DNA of 64,000 bases from Pseudoalteromonas shioyasakiensis (GTDB lineage: Bacteria > Pseudomonadota > Gammaproteobacteria > Enterobacterales > Alteromonadaceae): positions 640,001 through 704,000 of the forward strand of contig NZ_CP077770.1 in assembly GCF_019134595.1 (NCBI RefSeq), read 5' to 3'. Under the pieces are notes generated by a model that saw only the letters and a program-made list of their open reading frames with translations, was not told the origin of the DNA and ran no database searches. The translations under genes were made by a program, and so were the position numbers. Each line of letters starts with the position of its first letter. Positions within the stretch are counted from its first letter, which is position 1. Below, piece after piece: positions 48,848 to 58,196 of the stretch.

Positions 48848-50694
48848 TGAATATAGGGAGTCGGCGGCGCAAAATGGCTCCCTTGCATTAAAGTAACACC
48901 TGCTCGAGCAAGCGCGTCAGCTATTTGTTCGTTATCAACTTGCTCAGCAATTACATCTAACTTTAGTTGCTGAGCATATTTCACCAAGTTTTCAATAAAC
49001 AGATAGTTATCTGTATTGGTATGAATTTGGCTCACCAACCCTTTATCCAGCTTTAAGCCATCAATTTCGAGCTTCCTGATGTGGGGTAAGTTTGAAAAGC
49101 CCGCGCCGAATTCATTGATAATCACCTGTGCGCCTTTATTTTTTAGGGTATTAATAAAGGTTTTTACTTCACTAAAGTAAGCGATGGCATCACGCTCATA
49201 AAACTGAAAAATAATATTATGAGGCTGCGGATAGCGCCTCAGTTGTAACTCTAAAAACTCGCTCAAGCTTGGATCGAGAATATCTTGCGCGGTAATGTTG
49301 ATACTCCAGCGCACATTGGTTTTTCTAAACTGCTCAATGCAGCGAGTAAACATGGTGCGTCTTAAAAGACCGTCCATACGTGAGCGTTTTAGCACTATCA
49401 TAAAGTAATCTGGCGCATGAATACGACCCGTAGCACTGGCCATTCTGGCTAGGCATTGATAATGGTCAATGTGTTTGCTTTGGTTATTATAAACAGCTTG
49501 AAAGTAAGGTACGATACGGTTGTTATCGAAGGCTTCTTTTACTTCTTTGGCAAGCGTAACATTGCTTCTAAACTTCTCTTCAACCTGCTTAAACACATTT
49601 TCATAACGCACAATACGCTGATTATTAAGCTTTGCTTGTTGCAGCGCAACATGGGCGTTTTCAATCAACATTGACTTGTTACCCGTGGCGATACCTGCGT
49701 ACAAGCTCACGTAGATATAAGGCTCTTTCAACGCAGGAATAGCATAGTTAAAAGCATTAATTACATCATCGATATTACGCTCATCACTATGCGTTCTTAA
49801 TAGCGCAATTTTATTAGTTGCTAACCGATAGACAAATCCTTCGCTAGGCATCCTTGATTGAAAATAGCTAAGCAAGTTAGCCATTACTTTGTCGCTCACT
49901 TGCGTGCCATAAAAACTACTAATATCTTCCAACTCATTAATGGCAATAACGGCTAGCTCCATACGGTGTTTAGTGGTTTTTTTTATGTAGTATTCAAGCG
50001 CGACATGGTTAGCAAAGCCGGTGCGAGCATCTGTTGAGAGGGAGCGTTTTAGTTGTAAAAAATACAGCCCAGCAATTAGCGCTGCAATAAAGAAAAAGAA
50101 GCAGCCTGTGATCATTGCACGGGTCACACTGTGCTGCAGCTGCTGATTCAAATCACTAATGGTTATGTCAGCGCCCGTGATGTAAGTGTGGCCATTATCA
50201 TCGACGAAAGTCACAAAGATGCTTTTAAAATAGCCCCATTGATCTTTTGATATCTCAAATACCGGCTCTGTCGAAAAAAAGGCTTCTTTATTAAGTTCTG
50301 TCGCTTCGGGATAGGCATCTAAAAACTGTGTGACTCGACCATTGTTTTGATCTTTTTGCGTGTAACTCGAAGCACTAAAGTAGACTTTGCCGTCGCGCAG
50401 TACCATTGCGTACACATAGGCAAGCTGCATTTGTTTTGCATACTCAGATAGGGCTCGGCTTTTGTCTTTATATATTGCCGAAGAGATTGGTAAGCCCGCA
50501 TTAACTATATTGTGGTAGTCATCACCTAGGATATGTTTGACACTGACCGCAGCATTAAGCAGTTTGGTATCGATATTCTCCATGATCTCACTACGCGTGG
50601 TTTCATAGGTGTAATAGATATAGACAAATAAGCTAATAAAAAATGCGGCGAAGCCATATAGCAGCCAGCTGGTTTTTTGCATTCCTTTGGGCAT
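48844..50694 (-). CDS. Membrane protein with degenerate GGDEF and EAL domains
   Basis: 616 residues from the ATG at 50694 (MPKGMQKTSWLLYG), preceded by AAGGGA. Two membrane segments (about 9-28 and 193-215 of this start) flank a periplasmic sensor-like domain (YAYVYAMVLRDGKVYFSA suggests Cache type). A GGDEF-like domain lacks the GGDEF motif. In the EAL-like domain the signature is QCL (HYQCLARM) instead of EAL, and the catalytic DDFG loop reads NEFGAGFSNL, AEGVE reads AEQVD. It should neither make nor cut cyclic di-GMP. It is built like CsrD, the RNase E-linked CsrB decay factor, but identity is unproven. Confidence 0.85.
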   Translation of the reverse strand: MPKGMQKTSWLLYGFAAFFISLFVYIYYTYETTRSEIMENIDTKLLNAAVSVKHILGDDYHNIVNAGLPISSAIYKDKSRALSEYAKQMQLAYVYAMVLRDGKVYFSASSYTQKDQNNGRVTQFLDAYPEATELNKEAFFSTEPVFEISKDQWGYFKSIFVTFVDDNGHTYITGADITISDLNQQLQHSVTRAMITGCFFFFIAALIAGLYFLQLKRSLSTDARTGFANHVALEYYIKKTTKHRMELAVIAINELEDISSFYGTQVSDKVMANLLSYFQSRMPSEGFVYRLATNKIALLRTHSDERNIDDVINAFNYAIPALKEPYIYVSLYAGIATGNKSMLIENAHVALQQAKLNNQRIVRYENVFKQVEEKFRSNVTLAKEVKEAFDNNRIVPYFQAVYNNQSKHIDHYQCLARMASATGRIHAPDYFMIVLKRSRMDGLLRRTMFTRCIEQFRKTNVRWSINITAQDILDPSLSEFLELQLRRYPQPHNIIFQFYERDAIAYFSEVKTFINTLKNKGAQVIINEFGAGFSNLPHIRKLEIDGLKLDKGLVSQIHTNTDNYLFIENLVKYAQQLKLDVIAEQVDNEQIADALARAGVTLMQGSHFAPPTPYIH

Positions 50695-50930
50695 AGAGGT
50701 TCCCTTTGCAGTTATCGTTTGATTATACTCAAAAAAAGCGTGTCTGATAGTATAAAATGACTGCAAATTTCATTAACTGATCACTTTTTTGTCATCGAAA
50801 TTAGCGCTTTTTTGCTTTATGCGAGACATTTTCGTGATATTCCAGTAAAGTTAGCCAATTTCGTAGAAACAGTGCCGCAAAAGTGCTTACCTAGATGTCC
50901 CATCATCGGGTGCATTTTTAGCTGCTAATT

Positions 50931-52571
50931 ATGGGTATTAGGATGGATCAAAAGCGTTGTGCCGTCGCCTCTAAAGAAAGCTTGATTCGTATTTTTACGG
51001 TGCCAGAAGCACCAGACTCGACATTAAGTAAAATCGAATCTGAAATTTCTAGCAACTTAGCTGGGTTCTTAAATGAGAACATAGCTGCTATCGAAAAGCC
51101 TTTGCACGAAATTGAAAAAGACTTTCAAACGGCTACTATTCCAGAAGAGCCGACCTTTGTTTCTGACTATGCTCAAGACATTATGGAGCAGTTGGTTGCT
51201 CATTCTGTTCATACCGCTGCGCCGAGCTTTATTGGCCATATGACCTCAGCATTACCGCATTTTGTGTTACCGCTTTCTAAGTTAATGGTCGGTCTTAACC
51301 AAAACCTAGTAAAAATTGAAACTTCTAAGGCATTTACGCCTCTAGAAAGACAAGTTTTGGGCATGATGCATCACCTTGCTTATGGTGAAGACGACAGCTT
51401 TTATAGTAAATGGATGCACAGTGCGAAAACGTCATTAGGCGCATTTTGTTCAGGTGGCACTGTTGCTAACATTACTGCACTATGGATAGCCCGAAACCGT
51501 TTATTAAAAGCCGATGGTGACTATAAAGGCATTGCTGCACAGGGTTTAATCGCTGGAATGCTGCACTATGGTTACAAAGGCTTAGCTGTACTTGTTTCTG
51601 AGCGAGGCCATTACTCATTAGGTAAAACCGTTGATTTACTGGGCATCGGTCGCGATAACATTGTCGCAATTGCAACCGGCGAAAATAATAAAGTCGATGT
51701 CGATGCGATGCGTAAAAAGGCTCATGAGCTTGAAGCGTCTGGCATTAAGGTAATGGCACTCGTGGGTGTTGCTGGTACGACTGAAACAGGCAGCATAGAC
51801 CCACTAAATGAAATGGCTGATTTGAGCGAAGAACTTGGCTGTCATTTTCATGTCGACGCTGCATGGGGTGGATCAACCTTACTATCTTCAAATTACCGCC
51901 ACCTTTTAAGCGGTATCGAACGCGCTGATTCAATTACTATTGATGCACATAAACAAATGTATGTACCAATGGGAGCGGGTCTGGTGTTATTTAAAGACCC
52001 TGCTGCGACGGATGCAATTGAGCATCATGCGGAATATATTCTTCGTAAAGGCTCAAAAGATTTAGGCAGTCATACCCTTGAGGGCAGCCGCCCAGGTATG
52101 GCAATGTTAGTACATGCTTGCTTACGTGTTATTGGCCGTAAAGGCTACGAGATGCTAATTGATCGCAGTATCGTAAAAGCCCGCACTTTTGCCGACATGA
52201 TCAAGCAAGATGAAGACTTTGAGTTAATCTCAGAGCCAGAGCTTTGCTTATTAACCTATCGTTACGTACCAAAAGAAATCCAAGCGAAGCTTAAAGATGC
52301 TGATGAAGAAACGAAATTAGATATTTACGCTTCTTTGAATCGCTTTACTGCAAGCATGCAAAAGCGTCAGCGTGAAGCGGGTCGTTCTTTTGTATCGCGT
52401 ACACGTTTAACTCCTGCAAAATATGACCATCAACCCACCGTGGTATTTCGCGTTGTATTAGCCAACCCGTTAACCTCTAAAGCAATTCTAAAAGATATTT
52501 TAGCGGAGCAAAAAGAGCTGGCGAAAAATGATCCGGTATTTAAAAAGTACTTGAGTAAGTACATGGATTAG
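50931..52571 (+). CDS. panP: Pyridoxal-dependent aspartate 1-decarboxylase PanP
   Basis: 546 residues of PLP group II decarboxylase type. FCSGGTVANITALWIARNRL binds the cofactor phosphate, HVDAAWGGSTLL holds the PLP Asp, and Lys341 in IDAHKQMYVPMG is the Schiff-base lysine. The N-terminal ESLIRIFTVPEAPDSTLSKI and the overall length match the Vibrio-type PanP, which makes beta-alanine from aspartate for coenzyme A in species without PanD. A glutamate decarboxylase activity is a lesser possibility. Single gene; the ATG at 50943 is an alternative start. Its upstream 236 bp show nothing definite. Confidence 0.85.
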   Translation: MGIRMDQKRCAVASKESLIRIFTVPEAPDSTLSKIESEISSNLAGFLNENIAAIEKPLHEIEKDFQTATIPEEPTFVSDYAQDIMEQLVAHSVHTAAPSFIGHMTSALPHFVLPLSKLMVGLNQNLVKIETSKAFTPLERQVLGMMHHLAYGEDDSFYSKWMHSAKTSLGAFCSGGTVANITALWIARNRLLKADGDYKGIAAQGLIAGMLHYGYKGLAVLVSERGHYSLGKTVDLLGIGRDNIVAIATGENNKVDVDAMRKKAHELEASGIKVMALVGVAGTTETGSIDPLNEMADLSEELGCHFHVDAAWGGSTLLSSNYRHLLSGIERADSITIDAHKQMYVPMGAGLVLFKDPAATDAIEHHAEYILRKGSKDLGSHTLEGSRPGMAMLVHACLRVIGRKGYEMLIDRSIVKARTFADMIKQDEDFELISEPELCLLTYRYVPKEIQAKLKDADEETKLDIYASLNRFTASMQKRQREAGRSFVSRTRLTPAKYDHQPTVVFRVVLANPLTSKAILKDILAEQKELAKNDPVFKKYLSKYMD

Positions 52572-52572
52572 A

Positions 52573-52597
52573 AAAGGGAGCTTGATGCTCCCTTTTT
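52573..52597 (+). terminator. Terminator after panP
   Basis: AAAGGGAGC / GCTCCCTTTTT hairpin with loop TTGAT, starting one base after the panP stop. Strong. Confidence 0.9.
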
Positions 52598-52599
52598 AT

Positions 52600-52864
52600 T
52601 ATACCCAAGCCACCTCAAGATGCAGAATTCAGCGTTTCACAGGTGCTTAATATCAAGGCGTTACTTTGCAAGAATGGTAGTCCCTTTTAAGAAGTAACAA
52701 CGATGAGAGTAAGTGCCTGTGAAGCGCCCGAAGGGTTGGTTTAAAAGCGATTTATACTGCGTTATTGATTTTAACAATAGAACCACTATTACTTGCAATC
52801 AATGCCTTGTCTAAATCGCTTTTAATTCCAACTGAAACTCGCATCTTTAGGTGGTTTGGGTATA
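52600..52864. mobile_element. MITE-like 265-bp element with terminal inverted repeats
   Basis: Left end TATACCCAAGCCACCTCAAG and right end (reverse complement) TATACCCAAACCACCTAAAG agree except at two positions; the match continues into ATGC. Internal inverted blocks TTAAAAGCGATTTA / TAAATCGCTTTTAA strengthen the hairpin. There is no coding frame. Its right end reaches into argE and contains that gene's stop codon. The element begins three bases after the panP terminator. Terminal repeats, compact size and lack of genes fit a non-autonomous mobile element; target-site duplication was not identified. Confidence 0.75.
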
Positions 52865-54013
52865 TTCACTAAAGCAGCTAGCTTTAATCATGTCACTGAT
52901 AATCGCTTGCGAAGGTTTTATTTTTTCCATCGCCAAAAACTCATCTGGCTGGTGGGCTTGGTTAATTGAGCCAGGTCCCATGACGATGGTTTCGCAGCCA
53001 AGCTGTTGAATGAAAGGGGCTTCTGTACAATAGTTTACAGCGACAGCAGGTTGACCCGAGACTTTTTCAGCCAACTTCACAAGTGCTGTATCAGTGCTAC
53101 CACTAAATGCTGGGATAGGTTCATGCATGTCGATAACACTCACTGCATTTGGGTATTGGACATTAATTTCTTCTGCTGCAGTTAGCAAAATCGCTTGCAG
53201 TTCTTGCACACTTAAACCAGGTAAAGGCCGCATATCAATGTGCATTTCACAACAACCACAAATGCGGTTGGCATTGTCGCCACCATGAATATGACCAAGG
53301 TTCAAAGTAGGGTACGGAATTTCAAAGTGCTCAACTGAATATTTATTCTTTAATTCTTCTTTGATGATTAACAATTTTGTAATCATTTTATGCATGACTT
53401 CGATGGCGTTTAAACCACGTTCAGGATCAGAGCTATGGCCTGAGCGACCAATTACCCGAATCGCAGTACTCATATGGCCTTTATGAGTAAATACCGGTGT
53501 CATATCAGTTGGCTCACCAATAATACAGCGCGCTGGTTTTAAGTCTGGGTGGCGGCAAATTTGTTGTGCTCCCGCCATTGTGGTTTCTTCATCGGCTGTG
53601 GCTAGAATTAATAGTGGCTCTGTTTGCTTCGTAGCATCAAGCTCACTAATTGCTTGCAATACAAAGGCAAAAAAGCCCTTCATATCAATACTACCTAAAC
53701 CATAAAGTTTATTGTCATGCTCACTAAGTTTGAACGGATCGTAGTTCCAGCGGCTATCATCAAATGGCACCGTATCAGTATGACCTGCAAGCATTAAACC
53801 GCCATCTCCTTCACCGCGTTTCGCTAATAAGTTGTAACGGCCTTTACCGTTTTCAAGCTCTGTGATTTCACATGTAAAACCAAGGCTTTCGCACCAGTCT
53901 GCGAGCAAGGTAATAACTCCTTTATTGCTCATGCACAAAGAATCTTCAATCGCACTAATTGAAGGGGCAGCAATTAGCTGCTGATACATAGATATAAAAG
54001 AGGGTAGTGACAT
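52847..54013 (-). CDS. argE: Acetylornithine deacetylase ArgE
   Basis: Releases ornithine from N-acetylornithine in the linear arginine pathway. 388 residues from the ATG at 54013 ([20 protein letters not shown]), which matches the E. coli start; a TTG at 54025 would add four residues. M20 metallopeptidase: [11 protein letters not shown] and the Asp/Glu pair in [11 protein letters not shown] bind the two metals. The last residues YTQTT and the stop codon are encoded by the right end of the MITE-like element, so the native C-terminus was probably replaced on insertion. Divergent from argC, sharing ARG boxes. Confidence 0.95.
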   Translation of the reverse strand: MSLPSFISMYQQLIAAPSISAIEDSLCMSNKGVITLLADWCESLGFTCEITELENGKGRYNLLAKRGEGDGGLMLAGHTDTVPFDDSRWNYDPFKLSEHDNKLYGLGSIDMKGFFAFVLQAISELDATKQTEPLLILATADEETTMAGAQQICRHPDLKPARCIIGEPTDMTPVFTHKGHMSTAIRVIGRSGHSSDPERGLNAIEVMHKMITKLLIIKEELKNKYSVEHFEIPYPTLNLGHIHGGDNANRICGCCEMHIDMRPLPGLSVQELQAILLTAAEEINVQYPNAVSVIDMHEPIPAFSGSTDTALVKLAEKVSGQPAVAVNYCTEAPFIQQLGCETIVMGPGSINQAHQPDEFLAMEKIKPSQAIISDMIKASCFSEYTQTT

Positions 54014-54044
54014 AAAAAAATCCAAAAATAATTATTCAATCTAA

Positions 54045-54073
54045 TTGCATAACAATATAAAAGTATTTATGAT
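54045..54073 (+). promoter_or_regulatory. Predicted promoter of argCBFGH
   Basis: TTGCAT (54045-54050) and TATGAT (54068-54073) with a 17-bp spacer. The -10 box touches the first ARG box, so ArgR binding would block it. The predicted start at about 54080 leaves a leader of about 155 nt before argC. Confidence 0.7.
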
Positions 54074-54082
54074 GAATATCAA
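54054..54082 (-). promoter_or_regulatory. Predicted promoter of argE
   Basis: On the minus strand, TTGATA (54082-54077) and TATATT (54059-54054) with a 17-bp spacer. It overlaps the argC promoter face to face, and its -35 lies within the first ARG box, the same design as the E. coli argE/argCBH control region. Confidence 0.68.
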
Positions 54083-54109
54083 TTCACTTTTTAAGCATAA
54101 ATATTAGTA
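54071..54109. promoter_or_regulatory. Pair of ARG boxes (ArgR operator) between argE and argC
   Basis: GATGAATATCAATTCACT (54071-54088) is a near-consensus 18-bp ARG box. A weaker box, TAAGCATAAATATTAGTA (54092-54109), follows after 3 bp, the standard spacing of paired ARG boxes that bind one ArgR hexamer. They cover both divergent promoters, so arginine-dependent repression of argE and argCBFGH is expected. Confidence 0.82.
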
Positions 54110-54234
54110 AAGCTGTACGATGAACACGAAACGACGATAACCTGATTTCATTACTTTAGACAGTGTTTTTATTCGCAATTGAGCGAGTAATTTTAGGCGT
54201 ATCGATAAATAGATTTAATAGGTAAAAGTAAGCA

Positions 54235-55245
54235 ATGAATGTAGTGATTATTGGCGCAAGTGGTTATAGCGGCGCAGAGCTAGCAAGTTTAGTTGTTAAG
54301 CATCCAAAACTGACCCTTAAAGCATGTTATGTGTCTGAAGGGAGTTTAGATAAAGGTCAATTATTAAGCGATTTATACCCTGAGCACCTTGGATTGTTAG
54401 AGTATCCACTACAACCTCTAACTGCTGGAGCGTATAAAGATATCGAAAGCAATGCTGACTATGTATGCCTGTGTACAGATCACAAGGTCAGTGTTGATCT
54501 TGCTCCCCAATTTTTAGCCATGGGTAAAAAAGTATTCGACCTATCTGGTGGTTTCCGTTTAGCTGGGAATGAGGATTACCTAACTTATTACGGTTTCGCA
54601 CATGAACATCCTGAGCTTTTAGAGCAAGCAGCATATGGTTTAGCTGAATGGAATAGCGATGCGATTAGTAAAGCAAACCTTGTTGCTGTAGCGGGTTGTT
54701 ACCCAACAGCGGCACTTAATTCTTTAAAACCACTTAAAGAAGCAGGGCTATTAACTGATCAAGCCATTATTGTTAATGCGGTGTCAGGTGTTACAGGCGC
54801 TGGTAGAAAAGCCAGTGTTAATACCCACTTTTGCGAAGTGTCACTTGCTCCTTATGGCTTGTTTAACCACAGACACACACCTGAGATTGAGCAGCACCTT
54901 GGTCACCCTGTGCTATTCACGCCACATTTGGGTAACTTCCCCCGTGGAATTTTAGAAACTATTTATGTGCAATTAAAACCAGGCGTAACTGCAGAGCAAG
55001 TGAATGAGGCTTATCAAGTATTAGCAAACGAGCCGTTAATTCGTTTACTTGGCAATAAAATTCCAAGCATTAAAGGCGTGGCTAAGCAACCATTTGTTGA
55101 TATTGCATGGCAACAAAAAGGTGAACAACTCATCGTTATGTCAGCGATTGATAACCTCCTAAAAGGTGCGGCAGGGCAAGCATTACAGTGCATTAATTTA
55201 GCCATGGGTGAACCTCACCATACTGGCTTAGTAGGAGCGCTGTAA
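54235..55245 (+). CDS. argC: N-acetyl-gamma-glutamyl-phosphate reductase
   Basis: Third enzyme of arginine synthesis; reduces N-acetylglutamyl phosphate with NADPH. 336 residues. NADP motif IIGASGYSGAELASLV, catalytic Cys in VAVAGCYPTAALNSL, and the substrate-binding HRHTPEIEQHL. First gene of argCBFGH, overlapping argB by one base. Confidence 0.97.
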   Translation: MNVVIIGASGYSGAELASLVVKHPKLTLKACYVSEGSLDKGQLLSDLYPEHLGLLEYPLQPLTAGAYKDIESNADYVCLCTDHKVSVDLAPQFLAMGKKVFDLSGGFRLAGNEDYLTYYGFAHEHPELLEQAAYGLAEWNSDAISKANLVAVAGCYPTAALNSLKPLKEAGLLTDQAIIVNAVSGVTGAGRKASVNTHFCEVSLAPYGLFNHRHTPEIEQHLGHPVLFTPHLGNFPRGILETIYVQLKPGVTAEQVNEAYQVLANEPLIRLLGNKIPSIKGVAKQPFVDIAWQQKGEQLIVMSAIDNLLKGAAGQALQCINLAMGEPHHTGLVGAL

Positions 55246-56003
55246 TGAAAACTTGGATCATTAAAGTCGGTGGTGCTGTGTTAAATAGCGCAGATGCCGC
55301 AAAAGCGCTTTTTGATGTTTTAGCTTCTGAGCAAGATAACTTTGTCATTGTTCATGGTGGTGGTGCCTTGGTGGATGCTTGGCTTAAAGACGCCGGCTTT
55401 GTAACTGCAAAACATCAAGGTTTACGTATCAGCCCAAATGAGCAAATGCCTTATATTGTTGGTGCTCTTGCAGGTTGTGCCAATAAACAATTGATGAGCC
55501 AAGCAATCAGCGCTGGCCACAAACCTGTGGGTTTAAGCCTTTATGAAGCGGGTGTACTGGTATCTGAAAAACTTAAAGTGCTGGCGCAAGTAGGTCAGTG
55601 TTCAGGTAGTTGTGACAGTGTGCTACCTAGTATGCTTGAACAAGGTCGTTTACCCCTAGTGAGCTCTATTGGCTTTGGGGAAGATGGCCAATGGTACAAT
55701 GTCAATGCAGATGAAGCGGCAGCGGCTATTGCTAAAGAGCTTGATGCAGAACTTATTTTTATGACTGACGTAGAAGCTGTGCTTGATGCCAATAAGCAGC
55801 CTCTACATCAACTTAATACGCAGCAAATCGAAACACTTATCCTTGAAGGAGTTATTCAGGGCGGGATGGAGGTCAAAGTAAAGACCAGCCTTCTTGCTGC
55901 CCAACATTTACGACGTGGTGTGTATATCTCAAGCTGGCTTAAGCCAGAGAACTTAGTCGCTTTATTAAAAGGCGAGCATGTAGGAACGAAAATTACACCA
56001 TAG
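55245..56003 (+). CDS. argB: Acetylglutamate kinase
   Basis: Phosphorylates N-acetylglutamate. 252 residues, short form like E. coli (258). Amino acid kinase fold: IIKVGGAVLN, FVIVHGGGALVDAWLKDAG, NVNADEAAAAIAKEL and GGMEVKVKTSLLAA. It lacks the N-terminal helix of the arginine-inhibited hexameric kinases, so feedback inhibition is expected at the acetylglutamate synthase step instead. Confidence 0.96.
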   Translation: MKTWIIKVGGAVLNSADAAKALFDVLASEQDNFVIVHGGGALVDAWLKDAGFVTAKHQGLRISPNEQMPYIVGALAGCANKQLMSQAISAGHKPVGLSLYEAGVLVSEKLKVLAQVGQCSGSCDSVLPSMLEQGRLPLVSSIGFGEDGQWYNVNADEAAAAIAKELDAELIFMTDVEAVLDANKQPLHQLNTQQIETLILEGVIQGGMEVKVKTSLLAAQHLRRGVYISSWLKPENLVALLKGEHVGTKITP

Positions 56004-56010
56004 GTATTTC

Positions 56011-56931
56011 ATGTTAAAGAATTTCTTAAATGGTCTTGAATTAGACCAAAAAGGCGCACTTAAATTACTAAACTTAGCGCAAAAAATTAAAGCAAACCCA
56101 GTTGACTTCAGCCAAGCATTAGCGGGCAAATCAGTGGTCACATTGTTTGAAAAGCCAAGTTTACGTACTCGTTTATCATTTGATATTGGTATTAATAAAC
56201 TAGGTGGTCACGCAGTTTATTTAGATTCACAAAATGGTGCTATGGGCGCTCGTGAATCAGTTAAAGACTTTGCTCTTAATATCTCAACTTGGGCAGATGG
56301 CATTGTTGCTCGCGTGAATGCACACAAAACACTGACCACGCTTGCTGAATATTCATCGGTGCCTGTTGTTAATAGCTTATGTGACTTATATCACCCGTGC
56401 CAAGCGCTTGCTGACTTTTTAACGCTACAAGAAGTGCATGGCGATGTTAGCAAACTAAAGCTTGCTTACTTAGGTGAAGGTAACAACGTCACACACTCTC
56501 TAATGTTATTAGCCGCTACTTTAGGTACTGATTTTGTTGCAGTTTGTCCTAAAGGTAGCTCGCCAGATTCGCAAATTCTTAAGCAAGCAGAGCAAATTGC
56601 AGCAATGAATGGTGCCTCTGTCATGGTGAGTGACAGAATTGAGGCGGCAGTTGGTGCAAATGCAGTCTATGCTGATACCTGGGTTTCAATGGGTGATAAA
56701 ACACCGCTTGAGCAGGTTAAAGCTAAATATATGCCATATCAGCTTAACCAAGCCCTACTAGAGAAAACCGGTGCGCAAACGGTACTGCATTGTCAGCCAG
56801 CGCATCGTGAGTTTGAAATTACCTCTGAGGTAATGGATGGCCCAGCATCAAAAATTATTCAACAAGCAGAGAATCGTATGCACGCGCAAAACGCTCTACT
56901 TGTCACATTATTAAATCCAAATTTTGTTTAA
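56011..56931 (+). CDS. argF: Ornithine carbamoyltransferase
   Basis: Makes citrulline from ornithine and carbamoyl phosphate. 306 residues. Carbamoyl-phosphate motif FEKPSLRTRLSFD (the SxRTR signature), HPCQALADFLTL, and the ornithine-binding motif VLHCQPAHREFEI (HCxPAHR; usually HCLPA, here Gln replaces Leu). 7 bp after argB. Confidence 0.95.
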   Translation: MLKNFLNGLELDQKGALKLLNLAQKIKANPVDFSQALAGKSVVTLFEKPSLRTRLSFDIGINKLGGHAVYLDSQNGAMGARESVKDFALNISTWADGIVARVNAHKTLTTLAEYSSVPVVNSLCDLYHPCQALADFLTLQEVHGDVSKLKLAYLGEGNNVTHSLMLLAATLGTDFVAVCPKGSSPDSQILKQAEQIAAMNGASVMVSDRIEAAVGANAVYADTWVSMGDKTPLEQVKAKYMPYQLNQALLEKTGAQTVLHCQPAHREFEITSEVMDGPASKIIQQAENRMHAQNALLVTLLNPNFV

Positions 56932-56940
56932 GGAACACCA

Positions 56941-58143
56941 ATGAGTTCAATTAAAAAAGTCGTATTAGCCTATTCTGGTGGTCTTGATACATCGGCAATC
57001 GTGCCATGGTTAAAAGAAAACTACGGCTGTGAAGTAATCGCGTTTGTTGCTGATGTTGGCCAAGGCGCAGAAGAGCTTGAAGGCGTTGAAGAAAAAGCCA
57101 TTGCTTCAGGTGCCTCAGAGTGTCATATCGTTGACTTAAAAGACGAGATGGTCAGTGACTATATTTACCCAACTTTAAAAACGGGTTCTATTTACGAAGG
57201 CACTTATTTACTAGGTACGTCTATGGCGCGTCCTATCATTGCTAAAGCGCAGGTTGAAATTGCTCGTAAAGTAGGTGCCGATGCACTTTCGCATGGTTGT
57301 ACTGGTAAAGGTAACGACCAAGTACGTTTTGAGTCATGTTTCGCAGCCCTTGCACCTGATCTAAAAGTGATTGCACCTTGGCGTGAGTGGGACTTATCAA
57401 GCCGTGAATCATTACTTGATTACTTAGCTGAGCGTAATATTCCGTGTTCTGCGTCAGCAACAAAAATTTATAGCCGTGATGCTAACGCTTGGCACATTTC
57501 TCACGAAGGTGGTGAGCTTGAAGATCCATGGTGCCAACCAAGTGATCAAGTATGGACTTGGACTAACTCTCCTGAGCAAGCGCCAAATGAAGCAGAATAT
57601 GTAACATTGAATGTTGTTGAAGGTGAAGTGGTTGCTGTTAACGGTGAATCACTTAAACCATATGACTGCTTAGTTAAATTAAACGACATTGCTGCGCCGC
57701 ATGGTGTGGGTCGTGTTGATATCGTAGAAAACCGTTTAGTGGGTATGAAGTCGCGTGGCTGTTATGAAACTCCTGGGGGCACTGTGATCATGGCTGCTCT
57801 TCAAGCAATTGACGAGCTAGTGCTAGACAAATCAAGCCGTAAGTGGAAAGAAGTACTTGGTGGCGAGTTCTCTCACTTAGTCTATGACGGTCGTTGGTTT
57901 ACACCATTAAAAGACTCGATTCTTGCAGGTGCTGAATCACTGTCTAAGTTAGCAACGGGTGAAGTGGTGCTTAAGCTTTATAAAGGCCAAGTCACTGCGG
58001 TACAGAAAAAATCACCGAATAGCTTATACAGCGAAGATTTCGCAACCTTCGGCGAAGATGATGTATATGACCAATCACATGCAGAAGGCTTCATTCGTTT
58101 ATTCTCGCTATCTAGCAGAATCTCAGCACTAACGAAAAAGTAA
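56941..58143 (+). CDS. argG: Argininosuccinate synthase
   Basis: Condenses citrulline and aspartate with ATP. 400 residues. ATP pyrophosphatase motif [17 protein letters not shown], then [13 protein letters not shown] and [16 protein letters not shown]. It is the shorter, Gram-positive-like type common in marine gammaproteobacteria rather than the 447-residue E. coli type. 9 bp after argF. Confidence 0.96.
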   Translation: MSSIKKVVLAYSGGLDTSAIVPWLKENYGCEVIAFVADVGQGAEELEGVEEKAIASGASECHIVDLKDEMVSDYIYPTLKTGSIYEGTYLLGTSMARPIIAKAQVEIARKVGADALSHGCTGKGNDQVRFESCFAALAPDLKVIAPWREWDLSSRESLLDYLAERNIPCSASATKIYSRDANAWHISHEGGELEDPWCQPSDQVWTWTNSPEQAPNEAEYVTLNVVEGEVVAVNGESLKPYDCLVKLNDIAAPHGVGRVDIVENRLVGMKSRGCYETPGGTVIMAALQAIDELVLDKSSRKWKEVLGGEFSHLVYDGRWFTPLKDSILAGAESLSKLATGEVVLKLYKGQVTAVQKKSPNSLYSEDFATFGEDDVYDQSHAEGFIRLFSLSSRISALTKK

Positions 58144-58150
58144 TTTAATT

Positions 58151-58174
58151 ATTGCCCTGCAATAGCAGGGCAAT
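58151..58174 (+). other. Intra-operon hairpin between argG and argH
   Basis: Perfect 10-bp stem ATTGCCCTGC / GCAGGGCAAT with a 4-nt loop, without a following T-run. Not a standard terminator; it may stabilise or mark a processing point in the mRNA before argH. Confidence 0.5.
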
Positions 58175-58196
58175 AGCCGAATTTGGAGACAGTTCA

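Noticed and set aside
58152..58196. N-terminal extension of argH from an ATG-like start at 58152
   Set aside because: It runs through the intergenic hairpin and lacks a ribosome site; the ATG at 58197 has GGAG and matches the family start.
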